Origin: Rhytidiadelphus loreus | Taxonomy: Eukaryota > Streptophyta > Bryopsida > Hypnales > Hylocomiaceae | NCBI GenBank assembly: GCA_947034895.1 | Contig: OX344764.1 | Location: forward strand, 61,175,348-61,239,347 | Direction of reading: 5' to 3' | DNA length: 64,000 bases | Shown here: piece by piece, positions 13,259-25,671 of the stretch | Numbering within the stretch: the stretch's first letter is position 1 | Layout of the letters: the number at the start of each line of letters is the position of its first letter | Notes under the pieces: model-generated | Database searches by the model: none | Seen by the model: only the letters and a program-made list of their open reading frames with translations | Told to the model about the DNA's origin: nothing | Translations under genes and position numbers: made by a program

Positions 13259-16200
13259 ACCGCATATGATGGCCACTGCTCACATCTATGGGAGTCGAGT
13301 AAAAGGGTTTCATTTTATGGCTTGCACTTTCCACGTGGCTTTTGGTTAGCATTAAATAGAGTTGTGAGCAACTTGGTCCTGGGTTGCTTAGACGAAGAAT
13401 TCACTTAATGATACTAGTTTTGTAAAGCACACCAACCCACAGGACTTTGGTATGGTTATCACAATACCATCTGCAATCTTATGCCTTTGCACATTGGGCT
13501 ATTTCAATCAAGGTGTATTTCTAATCATTAAAATGTATTTGTCCGTCTTGAATGACAGTAAGTGGCATGTTTGGGTACGTCCTTGCATGAAGATGATACT
13601 GGCAGTTGTGTGTCTGCATAATCTCACTTAAAAGATGTGAACAAAAACCATTGCTTGCAGCTGAAGCCAAGGCTCAAGTGCCAAGTAATTTTCTCAGTTT
13701 CTTAAGTAAAATGAGCCGTTCCATCTCATGACTCCATCCTTGCAAGAGACTTAACTCTTGGGCTGATTTCATTGGATGAAGTCACTTGATGAAGTACCTT
13801 ACCCTACACCTGATGGGATCTTTACAAAGGCAGGACATCTACAAAAAGTGCAATTTTTACAGTCTTATCAACTGTCCTATCAGATGTCTCCAAAATGTTG
13901 GGGTCTCTAACAACTAGAAACTGCAGTCACTCGTATAGGATAGCAGGTTTCAAATTCCTGTTGGCAGATAGTGCATAAGCTGAAGTTTCAGGTGCTGCAG
14001 GTGTTGTATCCAGTCAGCTACCTTGTGCATTAACACCAAATTGTAAGAAGTGATGGCTGTGTATAAGCTGTTTAGATTTGATAAGCTGTTGCATTGGATC
14101 AGCTACCTTATGCAGTTATGCCACGGTTTTGAAGTAACCAAACTGAAAGTGCTTGTAGGAACCAAACTTCGTAAAAAAATTTGGTCTCAATACTCATATA
14201 TAGTAGCTTAAAATTTTTAGTCTTCACAAATTACACAAGTGTTATGTTCTCAGGGAATGGGGTTGTTCCCTCCTGTAAAACATTCACCAACCCTGCGGAA
14301 CACAAGTTTAATCATGACTGGCTGGAAAAATCAGAACCTTCCATGACAGCAAAAATTGAAGACTTCGCAAAGTGAGTCAGACTTATCACTCAAGATGCAA
14401 AAGTGACATCGTTGAAAGTTGGTGCATAACTGAAATTCAACACTGGAACTTAAGACATCCTCTTCAAAGTCTCAGGGTAAAACCACAACTCAAGAAGGCT
14501 ATATACCTGAATATCTGCAAGAACACATACAAGTGGGCAGGAAGATGCTCAATACATTTATGCATCTACTCTTCAAATAATGAAGTACTCCCTTACTTGA
14601 CGGTATTCAGACGGCACTATAAAAATGATCAGGAATTCTGAGAAAATATCACATCTCTTTGCTACACCAAGGCTACAAATAACTCCAAACGAAACCTCAT
14701 TTTGAGATTGTAAGTATCCACGAAGATTATGAGGAACACTTTACCTTGCAAGTCAGACTCAGTATAGGCCTCTGCAAGAAGATGACGTCCAAAACTCAAC
14801 CTCAGCCTCGACTCATTCATAACTTGCTGTCAATGCACATTCAGCTTCTGAAAGTACCTGCGTGAGCATTCGAATGTCAGCGCTCTCATACTTGGTCATG
14901 AGAGACAAAGATAAGACGAAGATCAGTGAAGGTGTTGTAAGCATCGTCCTATGTTCGAACACTTACTAACATAACTTCTGAACGCGAGAACGTCTACAAA
15001 AAGGTGATTTCAGCCTAACCCTTAAAACAAGTGAAAATCTGGACGTGGTCACCTAGAAAACATGCGGAGATTTAGAATAGAGGACAGTATACCGAGAATG
15101 AGAAACTGCATTGTGCCACAATACCTTGCAGGGGTTTCAGGAAAAAGGAAGAACTGGGCAGATCAAGTTGGAGTCAATCAGAACGTGGTAAAAGCTCGTA
15201 CGACACATCAGGAAGAAGGTGAGGTGCAAATGCCTGACTTCTTCATTTTGCACTTTCAAGTCTCACGACAGCAGTAGTAGCAGCACTAGCCTCGCAAATG
15301 CCTTCGCGTCACTGGTGGTTGAACGCCAGGTTTCAACTGAGAAGTTGTGGAATTGAATCACGAAGCAGTGATTTGTGGGAGAACCTTTAAAAAAATTGTT
15401 TGAGGTGAAGCTCGTCTTCATCCCCTACTGTGTTTGGCTGTAGGCATGAAATACCGCAGATTGGAAGTTGCCCGCCTTTTTAGAGAAATAACATCTGCAG
15501 AGAAGTACAATTCCCTCGTGCAATCAACACCCATGCCACTAGAAAGTAGCACGGCAGAAGTTAACATCTCAGGAAAAAAAGTCTCATCATAGCAGCAGTA
15601 CTAGCCATGTAAAGCCCTCATCACCCCCCCTCAGAAACAGTAAGGAGAAATAGGATTTGACTAGAGGATGCTATCAATCCCATCTTGCAAAATTCAGCAC
15701 TTCATTTTCAAAAACGAAGCCAAATCATCAAGCTTACTCATTAATGTTAAGCTAACAGTGATAAAGTGTGAACGTAAAGAGAAAATCGTACCTGTTAAGA
15801 CTTCCTCCAGTCTACGCTGGATGTCAGAGGCTGCTGCGAAATCCATTTGGAGTATTCCCGCCATGCCTACATTTTCCATTGTAAAGCAAATACAGCAAAC
15901 ACAACAATAAGATATACAACAATAAGAGGTGATTCAACTAGAGGATCAGCATCTCTGTTTCCTACATCATAGTTTACCTCTAACGGATCAAGAGGCCCAA
16001 ATTGGTTTTGAGTAGGTCATATTGGGAATTTTTTTTTATCAACTTTATTTATTTTTTAACAAATACATGATATGGTCTTCAATGATGCTGGTGATGAAAA
16101 ATATGACTTTCATCTGAATTATGGACTTTACACAATGTGATGGGTTAAGTCGGTTAATTTCATGAATCGTTGGTCCTTTAGAGGTAATGTAGAAAAGTGT

Positions 16201-16272
16201 TTCCATTGCAATTCGAAAGTGCAACTCCTCACAACAGAACTAGAGAGCAGAAGAACAACTAAAGAGCGTAGC
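13259..16272. other. PAS2 3' region and unassigned sequence
   Basis: The first part is likely PAS2 3' UTR. From 14.2 to 15.6 kb the DNA has near-average base composition and looks transcribed, but no protein was recognised. Two diverged copies of one stretch occur at 15,225-15,300 and 15,570-15,620 (shared 'agtctca(c/t)', 'cagcag', 'actagcc'). On the minus strand, 15,787-15,865 forms a clean exon-like segment (TAG acceptor, GTACGA donor, peptide beginning MAGILQMDFAAAS) whose phase fits a possible splice from the end of the trihelix gene, so it may be a 3' exon of that gene. Confidence 0.35.
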
Positions 16273-17019
16273 CTAGAAAGGCAGAGGGTCCAAACCTGAC
16301 GAGTGGCCAGACGCTCTCTCCACAAGCAGCTTCAAGCAATGGCACACCTCTTCGAAGTCACCTTCAAAATACTCCAGGCGCTCTTCCTCTTTCTTCTCCA
16401 GCAGCAGAGTGCGAGCTCTGCCCCGCTCTTCAGGAGAGAGAGGGAGCTCTTGCAGGACTTTCTTCGCCTCCCTCCAGCTTCCCACCAACCGCCGACTCTC
16501 TTCTTCCTCCGGAACCACATTCTCGCCACCCGCAATCCGAAACTTATCGGCCGGGAATTTCATCTCGACTGCTTCCGGAGGCCCGAGCAGCACACCCTGG
16601 TGCTTGGGATGGTCGCCAAACATGCCATCCATCTTGTCGAACCACATCCAACTGCAAGTCTCCGCTCCAGTGCTGGCCTTCCTGCCCCTCTCCAGCTTGT
16701 GCCGCTTCTTCAACGAGTCCATCTTATCCCGGCACTGTTTCACCGACTTGCCACCTCCTCCTTCCATATTGAAGCGGTCCACCAGCTGCTCCCAGTCCTT
16801 GGATCGGAAGCTCCCCCTGTCCATCTCGAAGTATTTCTCCTCATATAGATCAAGGAAGAGGGCCACTGAGCGAGCCGACCATTCTTCCCGCTTCTCTTCG
16901 CCATTTCGAACCACGGTTGGCTTTCTATCCGTCTCTTGGGGCTGCAGCGACGCCGTGGACATCATGCTCATCGGAGGTGGAGGTAGCGACACGGGCGTCT
17001 GGCTTCGCTCACCTTCCAT
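16273..17019 (-). CDS. Trihelix (GT-factor-like) DNA-binding transcription factor
   Basis: Likely nuclear transcription factor with a single Myb/SANT-like trihelix domain. The 248-aa frame has the domain at about residues 44-131: first helix around REEWSARSVALFLDLYEEKY with Trp47, second around DWEQLVDRF with Trp76, third around KSVKQCRDKMDSLKKRHK, followed by the fourth amphipathic segment SWMWFDKMD. The N terminus is Ser/Pro-rich and disordered-looking. The C terminus (about 200-240) is a charged coiled coil of Glu, Arg and Leu, typical of the SIP1/ASIL-like clade. It is intronless as drawn and ends LDPLPF-stop. A possible GT donor at 16,284-16,283 would splice in phase to the exon-like segment at 15,787-15,865, giving an alternative C terminus. 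A tandemly triplicated block lies upstream at 17,160-17,870. Confidence 0.85.
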   Translation of the reverse strand: MEGERSQTPVSLPPPPMSMMSTASLQPQETDRKPTVVRNGEEKREEWSARSVALFLDLYEEKYFEMDRGSFRSKDWEQLVDRFNMEGGGGKSVKQCRDKMDSLKKRHKLERGRKASTGAETCSWMWFDKMDGMFGDHPKHQGVLLGPPEAVEMKFPADKFRIAGGENVVPEEEESRRLVGSWREAKKVLQELPLSPEERGRARTLLLEKKEEERLEYFEGDFEEVCHCLKLLVERASGHSSGLDPLPF

Positions 17020-17159
17020 TGCTGCAATTTTCCGCTGCGATCGATCGAGTTTGTCGCAATAGAAATTGCAACCTTGAAATTCTTAGAATGAACGTCGTGA
17101 ATGCTCACTGCCGTCAAACTGCTGTGGCATACATACATCACAAACACCATCATCAAAAA

Positions 17160-17870
17160 TAAACAAAACGGCTATGACTTCCTAGGTACTCCTCAAAACG
17201 AACAACACATTCAGCATGTGCATCTCGATCGTGCTTCCATTCATATCAACACCAAACATCTCGCATTCCTTACAAATGTACCATTTGAAATACAGACGGT
17301 CATCCAATAGCAACAATAACAAAGCCGCTACAAACTTAACATCAACACAATCAACACAGATCATCAAAAATCAAAACAAAACGGCTATGTCGTCCTAGAT
17401 AATACTCCAACAGATTCACCAAAACGAAACATATGCAACTCGAAGGGCGACACATAGAGCTTCCCTTCAGATGAACACCAAACACCTCGCATTCCATACC
17501 AGAGGTCAATCGCCCCCCCTACTTTGTTACTTACTCGCACAACTCCCGACACACCAATTGATCAACACACGGACCGTCCATAACAAAACACTAAAGACGT
17601 AACATCAATGCAATCAAAACAAAACGGCTAAACCGTCCTACAAAATACTCCAGCAGATTCTCGAAAACGAAACATGTGGTCACTCGAAGGGCAATACATC
17701 GTGCTTTCCTTTAAGTGAACACCAAACACCTCGCATTCCTTACAAGAGAGAAATCAACCCCCCTCACATCCCCGCCCAGCTACAACCGCCATATCAATTG
17801 ATCAACACACGGCCGTCCATAACAAAAGCACTAAGAACTTAACATCAATGCAATCAACACAATTCCCCTA
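17160..17870. repeat. Three tandem copies of a 210-245-bp unit upstream of the trihelix gene
   Basis: Units begin at about 17,161, 17,372 and 17,616 with 'aaacaaaacggcta', and each carries 'gaacaccaaacacctcgcattcc' or a close variant at a matching offset, then 'cgtccataacaaaa' in copies two and three, and ends 'aacatcaa(c/t)(a/g)caatc'. Copies two and three are most alike. The array starts about 140 bases upstream of the trihelix start codon, so it lies in its promoter or 5' UTR. Confidence 0.8.
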
Positions 17871-19837
17871 CCAAGAACCGAAACTTAACACGCACACAGA
17901 AATCCATACAGTTCCAAAACACACATACATAAATCGCTTAAAGCATACATCACTTAAAGTGTACCTTCATGATTACATACATGCGATCAAACCAGCCAAA
18001 ATCAGACAACAATGGAGTAAATGAAAGACAAAAAGCAGAGTACACAACAACGGTTGAGCACACACTACTACAGTGCCTTCATGGCATAATCGCCGGCATG
18101 TAGGGTGACTCCCCTACCACGAAGAAAGAAGCAGTCCAATTTCTTCCGCTCCAGGGACATGCACATGGCGCGCCTGACCACCGCGATGGCCGACGGACGC
18201 AAGTCAGGGATCCGGCAAAGTGGCAAACGACAACAGCGATTACAGTGGAAGCGGTGAATGAGGAGGGTTCGGCCGGCTTGGTGGAGAGATTCCGCCAGTT
18301 GCTTCTTTTCCCCTGGGAGATGAACAGAAAATCCCGCTCATCGACGAAGTGAGTTCATCCAGTGGATGAAAAATATTGGTACGACGCGGGCTCCATGTGA
18401 CTGCCCGAAGCCCCAAACCGCACACCGCCTGCGTTTCGCTGAATTATTGGCCCCTGTCTCAGTCCTTGCCAGAGCCAACGAAATTCGTCGCCATCGCATC
18501 TTCTCATCCGATACGATGAATCTACCTTCATCCATTAGATGAAAGCTACTGCATCGTACGTACGGGACTGCCAGTGCACATCACCGCCACGTTTCATTAT
18601 TGGCTCAATTCCGTCCTGCCGGATTCCAACGAACGACGCCGGTTCTCGTCCTTTTCGACGTCGTCTCAGTTTCTCGTTCGTTGGTGCTTATGACGGGCCA
18701 TTTGGAGGAGACGACGCGTGCGTGCTGGTGGAAGAGCAGAGGCCCCAAAAGCTTTCGACGGAATTCCGGCTCTGGAAGTCCAGCGATGGTTTTCCGGCGG
18801 TGGAAGTCCGCTTTCCGAAAGCTTCGGGACGCCCTAATCTTGCGGTGTTGCTGCATCTCGTCTTCGTCATGGTAATCACCCGCACTAATCTCGCAATCCA
18901 CTTTGTTGTGGTGAGCCCCGTGAGCTTTTGCGCTTGGCCGTTCGGCGATCGCCGTGTGGCCATTCGGAGAATCTCTTGACCTGCTGCTGACACATGGCAT
19001 GCGTTGGGTTGAAATAGGACCGGCTTCTGTAATTTTGCACGTAAGTTATGAGGGGCGTACTCTGAAGTTTCAATTTGGTTTCAATGTGGTTTCAATCTCA
19101 TTAGGTTGAAGGGTGGAGTGTGTGTGTGTGTGTGTGTGGCTACACTTTGGAGTGCAGTTGCGAAGGAAGACGTGCGTGGTTCAAGTTCCGCGATCCTAAT
19201 AGTAGCACTTGGTGAGCGCACATCGGTGACTGCTCGATTGGCTGTTTTGGTTATTCTTTTGGGTCTGTTTGTGCTTGTGTGATTGATCAATAAATTTTTG
19301 TTTGTGTGTTGAGCCCATATTGTTTGTTTGTTCTAGCGTCTTGTCGGGGTAAAGCAGCGAATTGCTGCTGGCAGGAACGTTTTTTCGTTTTGAGCTAATT
19401 GTTGAGCCCAGCCTCTCGCATTTTTTTCTCGCTGGAAATTTGTTGAATCTTCAAGCGAATAATGTGACTGCCATAGAAATCTCTCTGTTTATTCTTATCT
19501 AGTGTCGGGATATAAATTTCACTTGGGATTCAAGTGGTTCTCAACTAGTGAAAGGATGTGATATGGTAGAGTTTGAAAGAGTAGTAATCATTCTTTCTCG
19601 CAATAGAGAGTCCTCTTGTAATTTCATCATCTAGACGGAGGTTCCTGGTGACCTCAGTTTTGAGACTCTGGAAATCAAGCAACAAGCACGAACTTCGTGA
19701 TTAGTTTGAATTAGCGTCATTTTTTTTGCTGATTTCGATTGCTCGTTGGATGTCTTGTCGCATGATGCGATGCTCACGTTCTAGCGAATTGTGATATTTT
19801 GGATATCTGCAGGCATACATTGACCACCTGTAGTGAG
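17871..19837. other. Intergenic between divergent trihelix and PP2C genes; probable PP2C 5' UTR exon
   Basis: A GC-richer island covers about 18,100-18,970; overlapping frames open on both strands there have no recognisable homology. A (TG)n microsatellite is at 19,118-19,137. The PP2C start codon lies just after a good acceptor (ctgcag at 19,807-19,812), and a matching donor (ATG then GTAATC) occurs at about 18,870, so the island could hold a non-coding first exon followed by an intron of about 940 bases. That splice is inferred only. Confidence 0.35.
19118..19137. repeat. (TG)n microsatellite
   Basis: About ten TG dinucleotides in a row on the plus strand, inside the inferred PP2C 5' intron. 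Confidence 0.9.
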
Positions 19838-21536
19838 ATGGAAGGGGAGGAAGGTGCCACAGCATGGGCAGGAGGGGGTGAGAGTCGACAGTCGTCGGTC
19901 ACATTTGGGTACGCGAGGGTCAAGGGGCTGCGAGATCACCCCATTGAAGATTACCATGTAGCCCGAATGCAATCCTTCGATGGCAGCGAAATTGGCTTGT
20001 TTGCGGTTTACGATGGCCATGCCGGTACCGAGGTGGCCTCGTACTTGGAGCAAGAGCTTTTCAATAAAATCCTGGCACACCCGAACTTCAGAAGCGACCC
20101 CAGGAAGACAATCACGGAGATTTACTTCTCTACTGATAAGAGGTCCATACTCAGTACCTTAAATCTCTAATTCTCTTGGAATCACCACCTTCGTTGCACA
20201 TTCTTTGTGTGCATTGCTGTCATACATATATACGCTGTGTGACAGTAGCTAGACGTCGATTCCAGTTCCAACTAGCCATGACCTTCTGAATGATTGAATA
20301 GCAAGAATCTCAGGCACGAAGTGGAGAGGTTGCAGAATATTGGACAAGGCAGAGAATGAGACGAATTTCAGAGCAGGGTCAACAGCCACGACGGCGTTCC
20401 TGCTCGACAACAACCGCCGGCTGGTGGTGGCCAACGTGGGTGACTCGCGGGCTGTTCTCTCCAGAAATGGCAAAGCCATTGAAGTGAGCGTCGATCACGA
20501 GCCTCAGAAACCGGAAGAGCGTGAAATGGTAATCATTCTTTGAGGACTCTCATTCCAAACTCCAATGCAGAAAACAAAAGCTAGTTTTTACTACATCCTG
20601 CCCTCTTTCCTCTTGACTGTCTGAGGCCTCCAAATGATCAATAACAATTTCAGAGTTTGACTGCGTGACATGTATGCTAAAGTGAATGATAGTGTGGCAA
20701 GTGTGCAAGATATTTCAGAATGCCATTTTAGCGAATTTTATATTAAATAGATCTGAGTATATAGAGAACTCGGAGGACTAAACCCAACATATTATAGGGT
20801 TTCTTTCTCCAGACCTGATGGTTTGAAGACCGGGCAGATGAAGGTCCCCAATTCCAGCGTTAGGACGCTCTGAAAGGATCCTCATAATAATCGCAAACCC
20901 TATGGAACCGTCCTACTTAGGGTCTAATGAAAAATTTACAGAAATGTATTGTTCCAAGGATTGATCTCATTGACCTTTGGTTTGTATAACTGCCTTTGCT
21001 GCACTTCGGATAGGACTTCATCACCTTCCATACTGGATTGGCATGAATCCTTACACTACTCCTGTACCCAGTCAATCATCACTTTGCTGTGGATGCTTGT
21101 AAGTTTTGAATCTAGCAAGCAACATTCCTTTCCAGAACCTAGCATTGATGTACATCAAATTAATGTGCAGGTGGAGTCTAAAGGAGGTGAGGTGGCCTTA
21201 TCTCCGATGGGAGGGGTGTACCGGGTGGACAAGAGACTGAACATGTCGCGTGCATTTGGAGATTACATCATCAAGGAGCATTTGAGTGTGGAGCCGGATA
21301 TTTGGGACAACAGTCTGACCGATGAAGACGATTTCTTTATTGTGGCTAGCGATGGACTGTGGAAGGAGATGAACAATGACGAAGCTGTGGAGCACGTTTT
21401 AGCGCAGACATCGGCCCAAGGCGCTGCCAAAGTCTTGGCAGCTACTGCGCTGCGGCGAGGCAGCCGGGACGATATTTCCGTGCTCGTTGTTTGTCTCAAA
21501 GATCTCCGCTCCTTGAATGGCCAGATTGGGCACTAA
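19838..21536 (+). CDS. Protein phosphatase 2C (PPM family Ser/Thr phosphatase)
   Basis: Mg/Mn-dependent serine/threonine phosphatase. Three exons, 19838-20142, 20336-20528 and 21171-21536, join in frame to 287 aa. All signature blocks are present in order: HPIEDYHV (Glu37, Asp38), FAVYDGHAG (59-63 metal ligands), GSTATTAFL, VVANVGDSRAVLSRNG, VDHEPQ, NMSRAFGD, DDFFIVASDGLWKEM and RGSRDDISVLVV. There is no N-terminal regulatory domain, signal or membrane segment; the length and order fit the short plant clade of probable PP2C proteins near Arabidopsis At1g34750/At2g20630. The region between DHEPQKPEEREM and GGVYRV is slightly shorter in residues than in many relatives. Start chosen at the first ATG after a good acceptor, and it precedes the conserved domain by about 20 residues. 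Confidence 0.93.
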
Positions 21537-21894
21537 TCATAGTTAAGCGACAGTGTGTTTAAGGTATTGATTGCACTGTTAAGAGTTTTGAAATTTTGAT
21601 GCTGAAGCAGGAAATATGCAGATCATTGAATCAAGATTCCTCCATATACTTAAAACTCGTGCTGTAACGTGGCCTTCGTAAAGGTTGACGGAGTATGCAT
21701 GTCTGCTTTTTCCGAGTTCTATCCTTCTCAGTAAGTACACACTGTCGCCCCTCAACTCAATTGCTTCCGTATGTAGAGTTGCCCAACATTTGCTAGTCTG
21801 AAATGTTGGACTATGGTAGATAGGGATGCAATTGGGCTATGGTCATCAAAAGGGTATTCATGCCTTACTTCAACTTGGTTTTACCACATCTATT

Positions 21895-22716
21895 GACACT
21901 CTTGGGGGACTCTTGAAGGTTCATGTAGGAACCTATGACCCCAATTTTTGGCAAAAATTTTCGAAACTTTTTTCAAGATAGAAAAATTGATTAGCTTTTG
22001 GGGAATATAATTTTTATTTCAATCGGTGCCCAAGAGTAGAAATTAGAAAAAAAAAATCTGAAATAATTAAATTTTTTATATATTTCTTATAGATTATACT
22101 TTGGTCTATGTGGAAAGATTTGATTCATTCCATTTAGATAAGTAATGTAAAAGTTATTTGTTTCGTGGAAAAATGATGAATTGGATTTGTTTTGAACTCA
22201 ATTTTAATAATTTAAAAAATAAAAAAATGTATATGTTTTACTTTGCCTTCCAAAACAATTTCACTATTGGAATTAATGTGTTTCAATTCCATCTTAGAGT
22301 TGTCAACAATGTAGTTTTTCTTTCTATCTCATATCTACTTTGGTTTAACAATTTTTTAAAGAATGAAAACTGGATAATTTTGCTTTGAATTTCTTTTCTT
22401 GAATTCTCACATTAGTTCTTCAATACTAAAAAATAATAATTCACAATTTGTAATACAAAAAGTTTTAGTTAAGAAGATTCAAAGCCTTAAGCTAGAATTA
22501 AAAAAATTTGTTTCTTTTTATTTTAAATGCTTATATCTTATGATCAATATGGCCAAAGTTTCTAAAATTTCTTCTAAACATTCTCATACCATTCTAGTGT
22601 AGGATCTTATGGTTGAATATGCAATAAAAAACAAATGTTTAAAATTTCTATTGTTGGTAATGAAAATGGTAGTTTTGAGAGTATTTTTTATGGAAAAAGA
22701 GCCTTGGGACTTTAGA
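21895..22716. mobile_element. End-less relic of the TTAA/CCCCTAAA element family
   Basis: Interior matches the element at 61,308-62,239 in the same orientation: 'cgaaacttttttcaagatagaaa', 'gggaatataatttttatttcaat', 'ttggg' motifs and the closing 'gccttgggactttag'. Both terminal TTAA/CCCC ends are lost or mutated (the right end reads 'tttagaaat'). No ORF. Confidence 0.65.
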
Positions 22717-22719
22717 AAT

Positions 22720-25240
22720 TTTATAATAACCACATTTAAAAGTGATTGAATAAAAAATTCAATATGGTTTCTATTATTGTATTGAATTTTTTGTGGGATC
22801 TTATGGGTAGTCAAAAGGTGAATCTAGATTATCTTAGAATGCATTTTTTGGATATCGTATGAATAAACTATGAATTTTTAAAGTGCTAAAAATAGGATTT
22901 TTTTAAATTGACCCTAGATTCTCATGAATTATGGGAGTACATTTAGACAAAAATCTCTAGGGATCTATTTTAGGAAGGGTTTTGTTTTTGGTGTAGTTAC
23001 CTTAATCCTTTAACGCTTGTGAATTAGCCTACAATTTTTGATACAATATACTAAATATAGTACGCCTAATATTGAAATATTAAATTAAAAGCTTCACACT
23101 GCAACAAATTCCCACCATTTGATTACTATTTGTATCTACAATTTTGTGCTTTTGCTCCACATTCCAATAGTGCTAGTATTAATGAAAAGGATTCAAGGGC
23201 TTCTCTAGGTTGCAAATGAGTGTGTGAGTTAGTAAGCCGTCCATCCATAATTGTCCAACTCATACCATACTCTAAAAACATCAATAAGCTTACCATTCAA
23301 TCATTATAAGTAGAAAAGTTGAACAATGGATTCCATTAAGGCCCATGCATAATGTATTGTATCAAAATCCGTAGGCCATTTTGGGCCTATTCAAGCATTA
23401 AAGGATTAACATGCTTGACATTGAATGCCCATTGACAAAGGTCAAGTAGCCTAGTTGTTGTAGAAGTAGATAAAATGGATTTTATACAAGGCTTTTAAAT
23501 TTACTTTTAAGAGATTGTTTGAGAAGCAAATTGGTTCTAGCTTTGAGATTGTAAGTAGTGACAAGGGTACAAGGCAGTTTTAGTTGTTTCCTTTTACTAG
23601 TAAAACTATTACTTTGAATGAAGAATTTTTGGTGAATTCTAATTTTGCATAATATTAGTTGTATAATGGCAACATCCTAGTTCAAAGTATTGCAAAAATA
23701 AAAACATTCTAGAACAATTGAACGCTTATGTTATAACTTCTATGTAATGAAATTGAAACCAATGCAACAATCAGTTAGTAAAAAAAATACAAGCAAACAT
23801 GTTTTCATAAACATGCATACAAACAAACATTCTCCAATGTCTAAGGAAGAAGTAGGAGTTTGTAAGAAATATTAGTCCTAAATTATGTTACATAGAGAGT
23901 GACGGAGTTGTCCTCTACTATAATTTTCGAAGCATGAACATAATAAATTTGAATTAAAAAAAATTAGAGATGGTTGTCTCAATTGTAATCGTATCCCTTA
24001 TTTTTCAGAAATTTTAAAAATTGATTTCGTTCACTTTTGGATTTGGGATTTTGAGTACTACCAAGTACCTAAAATTAATAATCTAAAGCTAAAAAATTTG
24101 TGGTCTATTTCTACAATATACAAGCATGTTTTGTGTAAGGGCATTTAAAAATATATAATTTTATGGCCACCACATTTTGTGCAAATGAGGTTCCCTTGCA
24201 TTCACTCTTCTAAATATTAAAGATGATTTTGACCTCATTGTGTCAAGCAATAGCAACTTGTCACTACCTTCACCATTTATCTTCCTATATCCATAAGCAT
24301 CCATCAAAGTGTGTAGGTGCTTATTGAAGTGATCATCAACGTTGCCTTGACACCAATATTGTGGATACATAATCCCTAGAGTTTAGAGTTCCTACTCAAA
24401 ACTCCATTAACTTCATAATTTCATCCACCTAAAACTTCATCTCTACACTAGACACTAGTTTACTATAAAATGCACTAATTTTTTGTTTTTCCCTACTTTA
24501 GAGTGTCTACCACTATGTTAATGTCCTAAGATCTCCACTAATTAGCTTTGTATTTTTTGTATTTGCATTTTTTATTTGTGGTTGACTTCTAATGCAATTT
24601 TCTACTCATAGTATTTTGTTTCCCATTTCTCCTTACTTAACCATTTTTCTAGTTTGATTAATTTTCCATTTCTTACTTAATGTTTTTTTCATTTGAAAAT
24701 CCTAATTCTTTCCTAAAATTTCCTCAATGATTCATACATAATTGCATTTTCTAAATTTCACACCATTGTCCTAGGATTCCCATTGCTACCTATCAAAAAA
24801 TTCATTTAATTCATGGTTATGGATTAATTGTTCCTACTAATAATTTATAATTCACAATTTCATCCAAATTGTGTTAGTTATCTTAATTTTAAATTATGAG
24901 TCAATGTAGTGGCTTACACAACTCCTCTTCTTACTGCTTCCTTAAAACATTCAAAAGCCATGCCATTGCCACCACCCTTTGTCTATACATACTAACAACA
25001 AACGTCTAATCCCTTCTTTTAAGCATAAATGCTAAATATGAAAAACAAAAGAACACATTTCCAAGAAATTAGAAAGTCAAATAGGAACCCTAATGCAATT
25101 TTCTAAAAAATTGAACTTATAATCAATCTGACCCAAAAGGCCTGTTAAAAAAGACTTTTCAAAGAGGATAAGTAAAGATTTACTACTAAGAGTGGGTTAA
25201 TAATCAAAACATACCATGGCTTCTCTACCGACTTCTCAAA
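22720..25240. other. AT-rich intergenic DNA with one TTAA element
   Basis: Apart from the 407-bp element at 23,003-23,409, this is very AT-rich sequence without coding potential, RNA genes or clear repeats. Short open frames here show no family resemblance. Confidence 0.5.
23003..23409. mobile_element. Miniature inverted-repeat element flanked by TTAA
   Basis: The ends are inverted repeats: TTAATCCTTTAACGCTTG at 23,003-23,020 and its reverse complement with one mismatch at 23,392-23,409. Complementarity reappears further in ('gatacaata' at about 23,040 and its mirror near 23,355). Both ends carry TTAA, so the target duplication appears to be TTAA. It is 407 bp with no ORF. The first bases after TTAA are TCC rather than CCCC, so it is a relative or a separate family. 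Confidence 0.7.
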
Positions 25241-25671
25241 AACATCAAAAAGCCATGCCACGCCATCGCCCCCGACCTTGGGGTGCCCACCGACAACCGC
25301 CTTTGCTCATAAGTCCTACGCCGCGCTTTCCAAACCATGAAACACGCAGTTTATTGCCGAACGGTAACCAAAGCAAAGCTCCAAAGTGAAAGTCTACAGC
25401 GTACATCTTGTGCGGTACAAGTCTACAGTAGAAGAGAATCCAGTTTGGGAATCCAACAACGTAGGAACTCTGATTTGTCAGCCACGGCGCGGACGCGGTC
25501 ATCTTCGAGCGTGACAGCCAGCTCTCGGGCATCGGGGCACGCGCGGAGGAGGAGCGAGTCTTCACTTCAGCATGCAGATAGGATCACTACTCCCACACGC
25601 GACATCACTCTCGCTTGCATTCAGAAGAGAAGCCCGCTTGAGCTTCCTGGAGGACGCAATTAATGGCTTCG

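Noticed and set aside
16303..17062. Long plus-strand frames opposite the trihelix gene
   Set aside because: Mirror frames of a GC-rich coding exon; the minus strand carries the recognisable domain.
18539..19000. Overlapping frames of 90-146 codons on both strands
   Set aside because: GC-rich sequence open in several frames at once with no homology; more likely 5' UTR or promoter of PP2C.
19140..19200. tRNA-like B-box wording (GGTTCAAGTTCC)
   Set aside because: No matching A box, acceptor stem or anticodon arm could be drawn.
20949..21170. N-terminal extension of the third PP2C exon
   Set aside because: Open by chance; the conserved domain requires splicing at the acceptor before 21,171.
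25245..25663. 106- and 108-codon frames on opposite strands
   Set aside because: Low-complexity Ser/Arg-rich composition, no homology; probably promoter-side GC-rich DNA.
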